Assembly: GCA_023548195.1 (NCBI GenBank) | Contig: JAJHZJ010000413.1 | Location: 15,311,941-15,375,940 of the forward strand | Direction: 5' to 3' | Origin: Bettongia penicillata ogilbyi | Lineage: Eukaryota > Chordata > Mammalia > Diprotodontia > Potoroidae | DNA: 64,000 nucleotides | Shown: piece after piece, positions 36,481 to 47,779 of the stretch | How positions within the stretch are numbered: position 1 is the stretch's first letter | How the letters are laid out: the number at the start of each line of letters is the position of its first letter | Program-made: the position numbers and the translations under genes | Notes under the pieces: model-generated | The model's database searches: none | What the model was told of the DNA's origin: nothing | Seen by the model: only the letters and a program-made list of their open reading frames with translations

Positions 36481-36900
36481 TATTGACTACTATAGCTGGT
36501 CCCCAGAATTTTTCCTGGGGAAATATTATCTGAGTTTTTCAAGGTCAAAAAGGGGAGGGGTAGAGCATTTACTGGTAACTTCGCCACCTTGGATACTGGA
36601 AGTTCAAGTAGGTGACTTCCCGACATTTAATCTGCAGGCTGATAGTCTCAGGAGTGATTATTGAAGTTACCTGGGGTTCTTGGGTTCTCTGTCACTAAGT
36701 TTCACTGGACTCCCATCCTGGGCTCATATGTTTGAGATTCCACAGTCATTCTGCTGCTTCAAATAGCCCTGGCTTCCTGCTCAACTTTGCTATGGCAGCG
36801 TCTGTGCTGGTAAAGCCTATGGGCTGTGCGTTCCTCTAGCCTTGTGCAACAGATCTTTCCTATCAACCTTCCAGCCTGTCCCAGGTTGATTATTAAATAT

Positions 36901-37099
36901 TCTTGAAAGATATTTTGTTTATATGGATTATAGCCATTGATATTTACCATATTACACATTCCTTTCTATTGTTATTAAAACAGTTCTGACTTTGTTGACA
37001 CTCCTCTATCCTGAAAGAGTATCTTGAATACCTGCAGGATTCATCAGATCATACTTTGAGAATTGCTGACTGTAGAGTGACTTTATTTTTTACCAAAAA
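36901..37099. other. No recognised feature
   Basis: Short stretch beyond the L1 5' end, without nameable content. Confidence 0.35.
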
Positions 37100-37220
37100 A
37101 AGAAATGATGGCTCCTAGGGAGTGGATGACTTTCCAGGGTCACAGAACTCACAAGTGGTAGGAGCAAGAGTCAAGCTTTGGTTGTTTGCCTTTTAATCAT
37201 GTGCTTCTTTATTTCACCAT
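37100..37220 (-). mobile_element. MIR-type SINE fragment
   Basis: The phrase gactttccagggtcacagaa, followed by agagtcaagctttggttgtt and a ttatttcaccatggagcctc end, is the antisense order of the old SINE family. Confidence 0.5.
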
Positions 37221-38107
37221 GGAGCCTCTCATTAAAATTTAAACTGATTTCCTGATAGTGGCCCTCTAAGGGAATTGAGCACTATTTATATCTATATTTA
37301 AAGATCTACTTGTTTCTACCATCTTTCTTCTTGCAAAAAATGCAAGGTTTTATTCTTCCCACAGTGGCCACCATGTGAAATCAGCTCAGCTTCTATCTCT
37401 GAGCAACAACTTGAAACTGTACTTTGAAGACAGCCTCTTTAACAGTAAATCAAGGGTATAACTAAAGAAACAATTCCATTTTTCTCTTCACAATTTATGT
37501 GGAATGTGTCCCTAGAGTACCTAAAGGTCTAACAAAAGCACATATCCCTATGGATTCCCCCACTGGCAGCCTAATGGGGTATTCTTTTTATTGATGCATG
37601 AAGATGCTAGGAGATCAAGCCTCTGTGTGCATGATGGATTAGACTACAACAAAATTCCATGCTGAAAATCAACTGGCTCCTTCTGGGAACTAATTTAGTC
37701 TCCATGGACTCTCACAAGATACAGCACTGCACAGTGAAGTAATCAGTGTCATTTATCATCATGCATTATTCTAATGAACTGAGGAATATCATACCTGATA
37801 ATTACTTAGTATAAATAACAATTTTCATGTTTTATGTGTATCAGACAATCATCAACATCATGGCTGTTATCATCATTATTAATGCTAATATTAATAAACA
37901 TTTATTGAATTTCTAACTGAAAGAATCTATTTGAGGCTATGGAGGAAGGTGCTTTTTGCTGTTGATAAGTGTTAGCATTATTAAAAAGATAGCAAAAAAC
38001 CCAACAAGCATTTAATTCACTTGTTTAATTCTCTCATTCTTTACCCCTTACTTATTTTGCTACTAAAATGATGGAGAATATTAACTGATAATACAATGAA
38101 AGAAGGC
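37221..38107. other. Unique-looking sequence; donor of a copied 37-bp segment
   Basis: No gene is seen. The segment 37604-37640 recurs with one mismatch at 38986-39022 inside an L1 fragment. Confidence 0.5.
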
Positions 38108-38362
38108 AAGAGTATTTGCTGGTCCTGTAGTCAGGAATACCTGAGTTTAACTTTTCCCTCAGACACTTACTGGCTGTGTGATCCTGGATTAGTCATTTAA
38201 TCTGTCTGTCTCACTTTGCTCATCTTCAAAGTGGAGATAATAATAGACCCTACTTCCCAGGGTTGTTATGAAATTCAAGTGTAGTAATAATTGTGAAGTG
38301 CTAATAAACACAGTGCCTGGCACACAGTAAGCACTTTATAAATGTTACCTAGCTATTATTTT
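38108..38362 (+). mobile_element. tRNA-derived SINE
   Basis: In order: ctggtcctgtagtcaggaat, acacttactggctgtgtgat, tttgctcatcttcaaagtgg, ggttgttatgaaattcaagt and gcctggcacacagtaagcac. This is a nearly complete copy of the SINE also seen at 46010-46262. The B-box region is near 38145. Confidence 0.8.
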
Positions 38363-39554
38363 TCTACCTCCCAAATATCCATTTAATCACTTGCACAGAT
38401 AGGCAAATTGTTGCCCATAGAGTTTTCTTAAGGTCACACTGGAAGTAAATGGTGGAACCCAGTTTCAAGGCCAAATTTTCTGAAACCACCCCCACACCAC
38501 CTTTCCTTTCCATCACGTGGTCTCTAATGAGAGGTAAAGGACAGTCCAAAGGACATAACTAGAACTTTTCCTAGCACTTAAGACCCTCAATAATCTATTT
38601 CATCTTATTTAAACAAGCTCATATTTTTTTCCACTATTTTTTGGGTGAATTGTTTGCTCTAATCTGCCAGGATTCCTTCCTTTCTTTTTTTACTTTGTTC
38701 ACTGTTAATTTATTTATTTTTAATTTTCAACATTTATTTCCACAAGTTTTAAATTTTTCCCCCTCCCTCTCTAAGACAGCCTACAATCTGATGTAGGCTT
38801 TACATGTACATTCCTATTAAACATTTTCACATTAGTCATGTGGTATAGAAGAATTATAATGAATGGGAAAAATATGTGACAGAAAAAAACAAAGCAAAAC
38901 AAAAAAGGAAATTAGTCTGGTTTTTTCTACATTCAATCCCATAGTTCTTCCTCTGAACTATGGATGGTGGATGGCATTTTCCATTATGCTAGGAGATCAA
39001 GGCTCTGTGTGCATGATGGATTGTTTTGGAATTGTTTTAGGTCCTAGCATTGCTGAGAAGGGCTAAGTCTATGAAAATTTGTCATTGCAGACTATGGCTG
39101 TTACTAATGTACAATGTTCTCCTGCTTCTGCTCACTTCACTCACTGTCAGTTCATATAAATCTTGCCAGATGTTTCTGATGTCTGCCTGTTCATCATTTC
39201 TTATAGCACAATAGTATTCCTTTACATCCATATACCATAACTTATTTAGCCATTCCCCAATTGATGGGCATCCCCTCAATTTCCAGTTCTCGGCCACCAC
39301 AAAGAAAGCTGCTATAAATATTTTTGTACACTGATGATCTCTTTAGGATACAACCCTAGCAATGGTATTGCTGGGTCAAAGGGTATGCACATTTTATAGC
39401 CCTTTGGGCATAGTTCCAAATTGCCCTCCAGAATGGTTGAATCAGCTCACAGCTCCACCAGTAATGAATTAGTGTTCCAATTTTCCCACACATCCTCGAA
39501 CAATTATCATTTTCTTGTTCTGTCATGTTAGTCATTCTGATAGGTGTGATGTGG

Positions 39555-40734
39555 TACCTTGCATTGATAATGTATTTTTGCTTATTGTTAATGTAATTTT
39601 GCTTCTTAATGGGAAAATTTTTCCCATACATTAATAGGTTTATGTGACCTGCTCAAGTTACATGGAAGCCTGAGTCACATGAGTCTAAGTCACATGGAAT
39701 AGGAAGGGTAGAGCAGGAGGAGTGGAGCAGGAAGGGTGGAACAGGAAGAGGTGGAGCTGGAGCAGAGCTGAGAGGAAGTTAGTCAGAGAGCAATCAGAAC
39801 TGGGAAAGGCAGCTGGCTAGCATGAATGAGAGAGCTTGTTTGTGATTTGTTTAAGGGAGCTGGTTTGTGGGAAGCCTAAGAGAGGGAAGGCATGAAGTTG
39901 TGTAACAGTAAGTACCCAGATGTACACAGGGGTCCTGACATCACATGTTCTTATTTCTGCTTTTCTAAAAGGAAAGGCAATGTTTGAGGGGTTAATAATC
40001 TCCTTTAAGCAAGCATGTATATCATTCACCTAGTTGAGGAGAAAAAAATCAGCACCCTAAACTTCAGAGAAAATACAGAGAAATCAAAAATCTACAGACA
40101 TGGCTTCCAGTTGTCTGACCATAAGCAATGCATATATCACAAATCAACAGACAGGTTCAACTGTCTGACCATAGTAACCAGAGAGGGAAGCACCAACATA
40201 TGGATTTTCAAAGCCAGGGGCCTTCTTAGAGGCTTCCCATAGTCTCATCTGGCACACAACACTTCTTACAAAACTAAGCCCCAAAGTAAAACTGCTCCTC
40301 AGAGTATATATGCTCTTTTAAGAGCTAGAGGCCAGACCCCTCCTGACCCAGTGCCTCATTAACAAGCAGCCAGTAAAAGGTGTGGGCCTTCAAATGAAAC
40401 AAGCCTCCCCTAATCAAGCCTCCTTCAATAGCCTCAACTGAGGCCTATCAAAGGGCACGGAAGATCTTTAATCACATCTTCAATCAGACACACTTTATAC
40501 TAAAATAAGATCAGCAAAAGATCCTACTTCACTTATCATCGCAGGCTGGTGTTGCCTTCTGCATTGTTATTTTTTATAGATTTCTTTGTTCCTATGATGG
40601 ATTTAGCTTTCTGTTGTTGGAATTTGGGTTTCTGATATTTGAATGAATGCTTTGGTTCTGTCTTCCATGTGGAGAGTCTGTTGTATTTCTCAGTTCAGAA
40701 TTATGCCAGTATATCACCTTGGCACTACATACCT
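39555..40734 (+). mobile_element. Solo ERV-L-like LTR with 5-bp target duplication, itself interrupted
   Basis: The LTR runs from TGCATTGATAATG at 39560 to GGCACTACA at 40729. It is flanked by TACCT at 39555-39559 and 40730-40734; 5-bp duplications are usual for ERV-L. Its sequence follows the LTRs of the provirus at 14257-20740 and the solo LTR at 44975-45481, including the palindrome at 39609-39627. A second insert of about 650 bp (39892-40542) splits it. Confidence 0.85.
39892..40542. mobile_element. Second LTR-like insertion nested in the solo LTR
   Basis: Comparison with the uninterrupted LTR at 44975-45481 shows extra sequence here. It has TG near the start (TGAAGTTGTGTAACAG at 39893), CA near the end (ATCGCA at 40543) and a TATA-like gagtatatatgctctttt near 40305. 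AGGC occurs at both edges (39888-39891 and 40543-40546) and could be a 4-bp duplication, but it would place the ends one base away from TG and CA. The family is unknown. Confidence 0.6.
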
Positions 40735-41015
40735 CAGAGTTGTTTTGATTTTCATCCCTCTAATCAGTCCTTCTTACTTTTTGTTGGGAAAAGAAAACAT
40801 TCTCAACTCATCTCTTCTGTTAATAATGCCCCTCTTCCCTAATATTTTCTGCTATTTCCTATTGAAACTTGGTGAAATGGAAAGAGCACCAAGTCAGAAG
40901 ACCTCAGTTGGAATCCCATTAGAGAATGAAAGGACTACAAAAGTTGCTTGGGGTGGGGGAGGGTAGTGGTGGAAATAAAATAAATTTTTTGTACCCAAAA
41001 TTGCCCTAGAGCACA

Positions 41016-41128
41016 TCATATGTATATATACATATATACATATACACATATACATATACATGCACACATACATACATATGTGTATATATATTTGTGTGTA
41101 TACATATAAATGTACACATCTATCTATC

Positions 41129-41165
<37 letters not shown>
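41016..41165. repeat. Compound TA/CA/TCTA microsatellite
   Basis: A tract of (TATACA)-like units is followed by four TCTA units and a pure (CA) run of about 34 bp at 41131-41165. Confidence 0.95.
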
Positions 41166-41167
<2 letters not shown>

Positions 41168-41882
41168 GAAAGAATTGAAGTCACCAGCCAAAGTCAGAAC
41201 AATAGTGAGAGATAAAAAGCATCAGCTATCTTCCTTCAAATGCTTTGGCATTGACCTTTCGGGAAGATATGATTGCAATAGAACTATAAAGTATAATTTC
41301 CTGATGATTCTATGCTCTCCATCCTTCATAAGCTCTACCTTGTACAACACAGAAAATTTATGTACTTAAAACCAGATCACAGCTACAAAACTTTCTCAGA
41401 AACGAGATCAGTTCTAGGGTTCAGGCACAAATACAACTGAAATCTGGACAGTACTGAGGCATTAATTCTTATCAGAAACTGGAAGAAAAAAATTGCAAAA
41501 CATGAAAAATATTGTCAATAGGAGTACTAAGCTTACAAAATGCATATTGACATTTGTTTAGAAAATGTTCATGATGACAAGACATAAGGAGATGTTTTCC
41601 TCCTGAAACAATTATTTTAATTTATCTTTCTGCAATTGGAATCATCTTTGGGGAGTAAAGGAAGGCTGGTCTTCTCTATGACTTTTTTCATGGTAAATGG
41701 TCAACTGGTATAACTTGGTTTGTTTTCCATGTGATACAGGGTGTTTGTATGAAGACTGGGGTATCATTAGCAGAGTCCCATTTATATAATGCATTTAACT
41801 ACAGGGTTGCCTTAAGTATCAATGTGTTCTAGCTTTCGGTACCGCATATTTATTCTGCTTGATTTGTCCTGACCTTTTGGTT
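41166..41882. other. No recognised feature
   Basis: I see no gene or nameable repeat between the microsatellite and the tandem duplication. Confidence 0.4.
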
Positions 41883-42082
41883 CCAGTAGCATTCCCAAGT
41901 CTTTACTGACTATCTACAAAAACACCCACTTTGCCATACCCTTTGATATCTTTGTTGCACTAACTCTTATTGCCTTCTGATCCCAGTAGCATTCCCAAGT
42001 CTTTACTGACTATCTACAAAAACACCCACTTTGCCATACCCTTTGATATCTTTGTTGCACTAACTCTTATTGCCTTCTGATC
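41883..42082. repeat. Perfect 100-bp tandem duplication
   Basis: Bases 41883-41982 and 41983-42082 are identical at every position. The unit starts ccagtagcattcccaagtct and ends gccttctgatc. It is not a microsatellite and has no obvious further copies. Confidence 0.97.
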
Positions 42083-42219
42083 TCGTTGCCTCCATCTATC
42101 ATAATAGTATCTGTTTTAATTCCTTTTTGAGTGCCTGCTTCTAATGTTGTCTTTCCTCATCTTCATTACATGAATTCTTCTGAGCTCCTAATTGCTAGCC
42201 CATTTGCTGACTTTTTCTG

Positions 42220-43735
42220 CTCTAGTCCTCTAAGTCCCAGGGTACACAGAGTCACTGAATTTGAAAGCTGTCTGACTATCTACTGTAACAAAGAAATCCT
42301 AATTATAACATACCTGATAAGAATTACCTAGTTTCTGCTTGAAGACCTCCTGAAGGAACAGACACCTGACCACTTCTCAAAGCAAGTCACTCTTTTGGAC
42401 AGTTTTAATTTTTAGTTATTTTCTCGATTCAGCCTAAATAGATATCTTTACAATTTCTACCCATTTTTTCTTTGTTCTTTCCATTGGGGTCAAATAAATC
42501 ATCTCCAGTCATCCTGATGAACATCTGGTCACTGGATTCAGGTGGCTCTAGAGGAGAAGTGAGGCTGGTGACAGCCTCCTTCACTCAAAATAAAGTCAAA
42601 CACAAGACAGGTCATCATTTCTCTGATGGCATGGTCCTCTTCGGCAATGAAAGATGAACACATACACAAACAAATAAAATCAAAAACCTTCTTTATGTGA
42701 TTACCCTTTACACACTTGAACTCAGCTATCTTGTTGATTCAGAGTCTTCTTTGTTCCAGTCTGTCTATTCCTTTCCTACAATATATTTGTGGAATTGCCT
42801 TTTAAAAAAACAAGATCATAAAGTTTAATACTTATCCTTATTGAATTTCATCTTATTCTCTTCAATTTAATGCTCTAATTTGTTAAAAATCCTTTTTTAT
42901 CCTGTTTTCATCACCCAATATATAAGCTGTCCCCCTCAGGTTCATGGCATCTATGTATCTGTTGTACATGTTGTTTGTAATATTATCCAAGTCATTGATA
43001 AAAATGTTAAGTAATATAGATCCTGACATTATCTCTCTTGCCCCAGGAAATTATTTTCCAAACTGACACTGAACAATTAATAACATTTTTAAAAATTTTG
43101 CTCATCTAATCAGTTGAAATTCATATGACTGTATTATGCTTTATTCTATATCTCTCCATTTTCTTCACAAGAATATCATGTGATACTTTATGAAAAGAGT
43201 TCCTAGGTAAACCATAAATTCCTCTCATTTGTTACCTTAGTAATCCTTTCTAAAACAGGAAATGAGGAAAGTCTGCATGATTATCACATAGTTTGCATTT
43301 AATAAATGCTTGTTGACTTGAGTTAACTTATCCTTGATATGTCCACACTGGCATTTTTTAATCACTACTTCCTTTAGGACATTTTCACCCTACCATCTTT
43401 TAAACAATCCTTTAGAAAATGTTCTAATTTTGGAATTGAAGTCAAGTTCACTGGTAAATTGTTTGCAAATTTTCTTCTCTTCCAATTTTTGAAAAATCAG
43501 GGCATTTGCCTTTCTCCAGTCTTTGGAGGTATCGCTATTGTTTTCCAGTATTTTCAGTTATCACCAGCACTGATTTTACAATTACGTTTTCTAGGACCCA
43601 AGGATGTAGTTTATCTTGACCAAGTAACAAATTCATCAAAGGCAGCTAAATTCACTCTTGTTACTTTCTCACTTACCTTGGTTATGAATTCCTTTATAGA
43701 CATTTTTGTTCTGTTTACAGAGTAATGATCATTTT
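42220..43735 (-). mobile_element. CR1/L3-type LINE remnant covering reverse transcriptase
   Basis: On the minus strand near 43190-43090 a stretch reads FHKVSHDILVKKMERY, which fits the CR1-clade RT block F-D-x-V-x-H-x-I-L. It is followed, after frame breaks, by sequence in the place of the S-G-V-P-Q-G-S-V-L-G-P block. The flanking plus-strand wording (for example tttgcctttctccagtcttt, and the phrase for an aattgaagtcaagttcactg) is typical of this family in antisense. A short SINE or L2 tail (tttaataaatgcttgttgac) at about 43298 looks inserted. The copy is ancient and not coding. Confidence 0.65.
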
Positions 43736-43870
43736 CTTTATAGCGAATACAAAAAACAAAAAAATTAAGCTATTTATAATTAATTATGATTAATTTATAT
43801 ATACTTTATAAATATATAATTTATAATTAATTATCATTATATAATTATGATTAATAATTGTTCTTTGTTG
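43736..43870. repeat. AT-rich low-complexity tract
   Basis: Repeated words such as tttataattaattatgatta and tataattatgattaataatt make an AT-only block of about 110 bp with inverted-repeat character. Confidence 0.8.
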
Positions 43871-44029
43871 TCATTTGTCATCATCTCATTCACAGTAAGA
43901 TTCTATTCCTCCTTTAAACCTCCTTTTATTTTATCCCCATATAATTAAAAATTATAAAATAATTTATCCCCATATAATTAGAAATTTAAAAATACAAAAG
44001 AGGCCTAACTAAAACCAAATATCATAGGA

Positions 44030-44220
44030 CTTAGGCCTAAAAATAGAAGGCACCTTAGAGTCTATCAGAACAACTCTCTTCTTTTCTAGGTGAGGACACA
44101 CAGACACAGAGATGTGAAGTTACTCATCCAGAGTCAAATAGTTTATTAAGTGTTTGAGGCAGAATTCATACTAGGTCCTCTTGACTTGGAGTCCAGCACA
44201 TTATCACTGTCACTTATCTG
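44030..44220 (-). mobile_element. MIR-like SINE
   Basis: On the plus strand: gaaggcaccttagagtctat, cacagagatgtgaagttact, aagtgtttgaggcagaattc and cttggagtccagcacattat, in antisense SINE order. Confidence 0.65.
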
Positions 44221-44224
44221 GTTT

Positions 44225-44410
44225 ATATAATTCTAGAACTTGGAGGAATGATAAAGGTTATATTATTCAACTCCTTTCATTTACGGATGAAAAAATTAAA
44301 GTCAAGAGAGGCATTCTTTGTGACTTGGCTAAACAGTACAGAAGTAACAGTTGGAATTCAAAACTAGACCCTTTGACTTTAAATCTTATTTTATTTCTAC
44401 CACGTCACAT
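44225..44410 (-). mobile_element. MIR-like SINE, second copy
   Basis: Same order as the preceding element in a more diverged form: cttggaggaatgataaaggt, atgaaaaaattaaagtcaag, ggaattcaaaactagaccct. Two like-oriented SINEs are thus side by side. Confidence 0.55.
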
Positions 44411-44974
44411 TCCTTAGTTCTTCTCATTTCTACCCTGTGCTCACAATTCACGGCTTCCCAGGGTCCCAATGCTGCAAATGCATCTAACAGTAAATTGACT
44501 TTGAGGTTCAAAAATCAGATGTATTGTCAGCTCCAGGGATGCCTCAATCAAATAGTCACAAAAGGTAGTAAATGATTTGGTCACTTCATTCTCTTATCCC
44601 CAAGAGCACTTTCTTTTAGGAGGAATATTGATTTCTGCTGACAGTTAACCCATATTTCAGGGATAGTCACAGACCACCATGTAATAAACTGTCAATGATT
44701 TCCTTTATTCCATTACTCAGATTACAGTGTGTAGAAGGAACTATTTATTTTGAATTTGCTGATTGTATGTCTTCTTCACACCATTAACAGAGGGGAAAGA
44801 AGAGCGTAACCATATAAAGATGAAGCAAGCAATGTGTCTTTCCTCATAGCAGAAGAAGTTTAAGAAAGTTTTGAAGGGTGGTGGTGGTGGTGAGTAGACT
44901 ATATTATTTCCCAGTAGAAGTGCCCTTAGCTTAATAGGTAGATGCATTCTGACAAACTTGCTATTTCGCAATTG

Positions 44975-45481
44975 TGACATCTGTGTTGAAGTAACATAAT
45001 AGTAATTTAAATGGGAAGATCTTTCCCATTCATTAAAAGGCCCATGTAACTTGCTTAAATCACATGGAAGCCTAAGTTACATGTGGTGGGAGGTGTTTGC
45101 TGAATGGGTGGAGCAGAAAGAGCCAGAACTGGAGTAGAGCTAAGAGGAAATTGATCAGAGAACAGTGAGAACTGAAGGACGCAGGCAAGCCTGCAGCTGG
45201 CTATGAGTGAGAGAAGGGCATTTTGTTTAAGGGATACTGTTTGTGATTTGTTTAATGGAGCTGGTTTATGGGAAGACTAACAGAGGGAAGACTTGGGGCT
45301 GGTGTTGTCCTCTGCATTGTTATTATATACAGATTATGATGGATTCAGTTTTCTGGTTTCTAGATAAATGTTTTGGTTCTGTCTTCCATGGGGAGACTCT
45401 GTTATATTTCATGATTCAGAATTGCCCCTGCATATTCATGACTGCCACCACAGGCACTGTGAACCTTACATTGCCACTACA
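44975..45481 (+). mobile_element. Solo ERV-L-like LTR
   Basis: It aligns with the solo LTR at 39560-40729 without the nested insert, and with both provirus LTRs. It ends TTGCCACTACA at 45481. The start is less sure; TGACATCTGTG at 44975 is flanked by aattg against aatgg on the right, a possible worn 5-bp duplication. The palindrome lies at 45011-45029. The 86-codon frame at 45243-45503 is not a known protein. Confidence 0.75.
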
Positions 45482-46009
45482 AATGGGAAATTCTTTCTGC
45501 TAAAAACAAAAGTTCCTCCTTTGCAATAAAACTATGATGAAGCCTGATAACTTTATACAAATAACATATTTGAAACGAAGATAACAACATTTACATTTAA
45601 TACCTATAACAGTAGCATTAAAAGTATGAGGGAAAATATTGTGCTGTACTGAAAATGAACATAGAAGGAAGACATTAACAACCCAAAACAGCCTACAACA
45701 AAAGCCATAACACTTCAGGCCCGGGTCTCATTCATCAATGCATCTCTAGAACTGGCTATTCCTAAAGTTTCAGAAATTTGGCATGTTTTTCACCATTCTC
45801 AAATGGTCTTAAACTATAATTTTATATATAAATATAATTATATATAACTTTAGACCCAAGATGCCTTTTTCTTCCGCTCAGATTTTCAGGGTTATTTTAT
45901 GATATTTTGACAGTGATTGAACTTGTAAACATCTTCCATAAATCTTAAGTAAGTAAATGAACACATTTTTATCATGTCCAAAGACACAAGAAATTGTAGT
46001 TATCAGTGA
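45482..46009. other. No recognised feature
   Basis: AT-rich sequence with a short tatataaatataattatata tract near 45830. No gene. Confidence 0.4.
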
Positions 46010-46262
46010 GTCAAGGTAGCATAGTGGTGAAAGCTCTGGGCCTGGAGTCAGGAATTCCTGAGTTCAAATTTGGCCTCAAACACTTACTAGTTCTATGACA
46101 TTGGGAAAGTCACTTACATCTCTGTTTGCCTCAGTTTCCTCAAATGTAAAATATGAATAATTATAGTATTTACCTCACAAGGTTGTCATGAGGATCAAAT
46201 GAGACATCTGTATAAAGCACTTAAAATGGTGGTAGGCGCTATATAAATGCTTATTCCCTTCC
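46010..46262 (+). mobile_element. tRNA-derived SINE, nearly complete
   Basis: The tRNA-like head (tagtggtgaaagctctgggc, then the B-box-like gagttcaaatttggcctc) is followed by the body (gggaaagtcacttacatctc, tttcctcaaatgtaaaatat) and the tail (gtaggcgctatataaatgct). This is the best preserved SINE of the window. Confidence 0.85.
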
Positions 46263-46680
46263 TTTCATATTAATGAAGCCCTCACTATGTGTCCACCATT
46301 GGACTATACAATGGAAAAGAAAAGAAAAGATCAGAAAATATCATCCTTACTATCAAGGACCTTGCATTTCAGTGGGAGTAGACAACATGTAAATGACTCC
46401 GAACATACAGTGTGTATGCAGAGTAGATGGAAGTTAATCTCAGAGAGGAAGTCACTGGGTGTTGGGTGAACTGAGAAAGGATCCCTACAGAATATTTTGA
46501 GCTAAGTACTGAAGAAAGCCAGGAAAACTAGATGGGTGAATATTTCAGTCATGGAGCACATTAAGTACAAAGGAATGAAATGAGAATGGAGTGTACTGTT
46601 GGAGGATCGGTGAATCTGCCTTGCATAGCTGCATCACAGAGCATGTAGAGGGTAGAAAAGTGTGAGAAGACTGTGCCTAA
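46262..46680 (+). mobile_element. Interspersed repeat, family not named
   Basis: The string order tcactatgtgtccaccattg, caaggaccttgcatttcagt, caacatgtaaatgactccga and gtactgaagaaagccaggaa recurs in part at 48795-49090, 60640-60740 and 60855-61010. I know this wording as an abundant old repeat of mammals, but I cannot give a safe family name. Confidence 0.5.
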
Positions 46681-47779
46681 CATACATCTATATCTATTTG
46701 TCAGAGGGCACATAATTTATCTAGTAGGTAGTCAGTGTCTGATGATGATTAGCAACTATATAGATTGTGCTTGTATTCATAGAATCTTATAGTTTACCCA
46801 TTTTAGCTGTAAGAATTGGGAAAAGCTACCCATAAACAACATCTGAAATCAATATCGCCACCTTTAGTGGCAATTGAAGATAAGAATATATAAAGAATAA
46901 GAAAACAGCAAACCCCATGATATCCTTCCTACCTTCAAGGTGTTTTCCAAACAAAGGGTAATAGAATATTGAGCTCATCAAATTTAAAGAGTGTAAGAGG
47001 AAGTAGAAAAGGTAAATCTGTGATAGATCTCTTATGTAAGTGCAATAGCAGGCTAGAATATTAAGAAAACTTTGAGAAGATGAAATTTAATCATAAAAAA
47101 TAAATTTTTGAATCAAAGTTTAGAAAAAAACACTCCACAAGTATAATATGAAGACACATGACCACATGATAGTTTGCATAAAGAAAGAATCTGAGATTTT
47201 AGTGGATTGTAAGCTCAATATGAGTGGTGATGTGGCCAAGAAAGTTAATGCAGATTTTGACTGAATTAAGAAAGACAGTTGAAAGATCATAGTTTGTATG
47301 TACTATGGATTGGAGAAATAATTTCTGTCCTGTTATGTTTAGTTATGCAAAACGCATTTTATGAAAATTGTTAATATGCTAGAAAGCATATAGAGCAAGG
47401 CAAACAGATTGGTGAAGAGTCATGAGCTTAGGCTATTTGAGGGTTATTTATAGAAACTGTTGATACTTAGCCCATGGTAAAGAAGACTCGGGAGAGATGT
47501 GATAGCTGTCTTTAAATATTTGAAGAGCTGTCAGGTAGATGAGATATTAATCATATTCTATTTGGCCCAAGAGACAAGAAGTAGGAACAATGGACTTGAA
47601 TTACAAGGAGGCAATATAGCCTTGACATAAAGAAAAACTTCCTTATGATTTGAACTACATGAAAAGAAAATTGACTGCATTGTCAGGTATGGAGTTCCTC
47701 CTCATTGGAAGTCTTCAAACAAAGGCTGGAGGACTCTTTGGGTAAACTACAGAATCGTTTTATTTCATTTTGTTAGTTT
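46681..47779. other. Mostly unrecognised sequence
   Basis: No supported gene. The passage 47390-47740 (gcatatagagcaaggcaaac to aagtcttcaaacaaaggctg) reads like an old interspersed repeat, but I cannot name it. Confidence 0.35.

Larger units (their letters stand above)
28005..36900 (-). mobile_element. Near-complete L1, interrupted by RPL23A retrocopy and HAL1-type element
   Basis: Reading the minus strand: 5'UTR and ORF1 N-terminal sequence (36900-35845), the HAL1-type insert (35828-33001), a small ORF1 remainder (32984-32862), the pyrimidine-rich spacer (to about 32560), ORF2 endonuclease and reverse transcriptase (32560-29810), and the 3' region to about 28005, with the RPL23A copy at 29232-29722. 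Without the two inserts it is about 5.5 kb, near full length. The C-terminal half of ORF1 is missing, so there is also an internal deletion. All frames are broken. The 3' tail at 28005-28060 is not a clean A-run. Confidence 0.85.
38690..40765 (-). mobile_element. L1 3'-region fragment interrupted by a solo LTR
   Basis: The L1 part runs from 38690 (3' end, an AT-rich tail ttaatttatttatttttaat) to 39559 and resumes at 40735, giving a continuous L1 3' region once the LTR is taken out: the phrase gtggtacct joins cagagttgttttgattttca. A 37-bp foreign segment sits in it at 38986-39022. The 5' end is truncated near 40765. Confidence 0.85.

Noticed and set aside
43736..43870. AT-rich block as a replication origin or matrix attachment site
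   Set aside because: Composition alone does not support a function.
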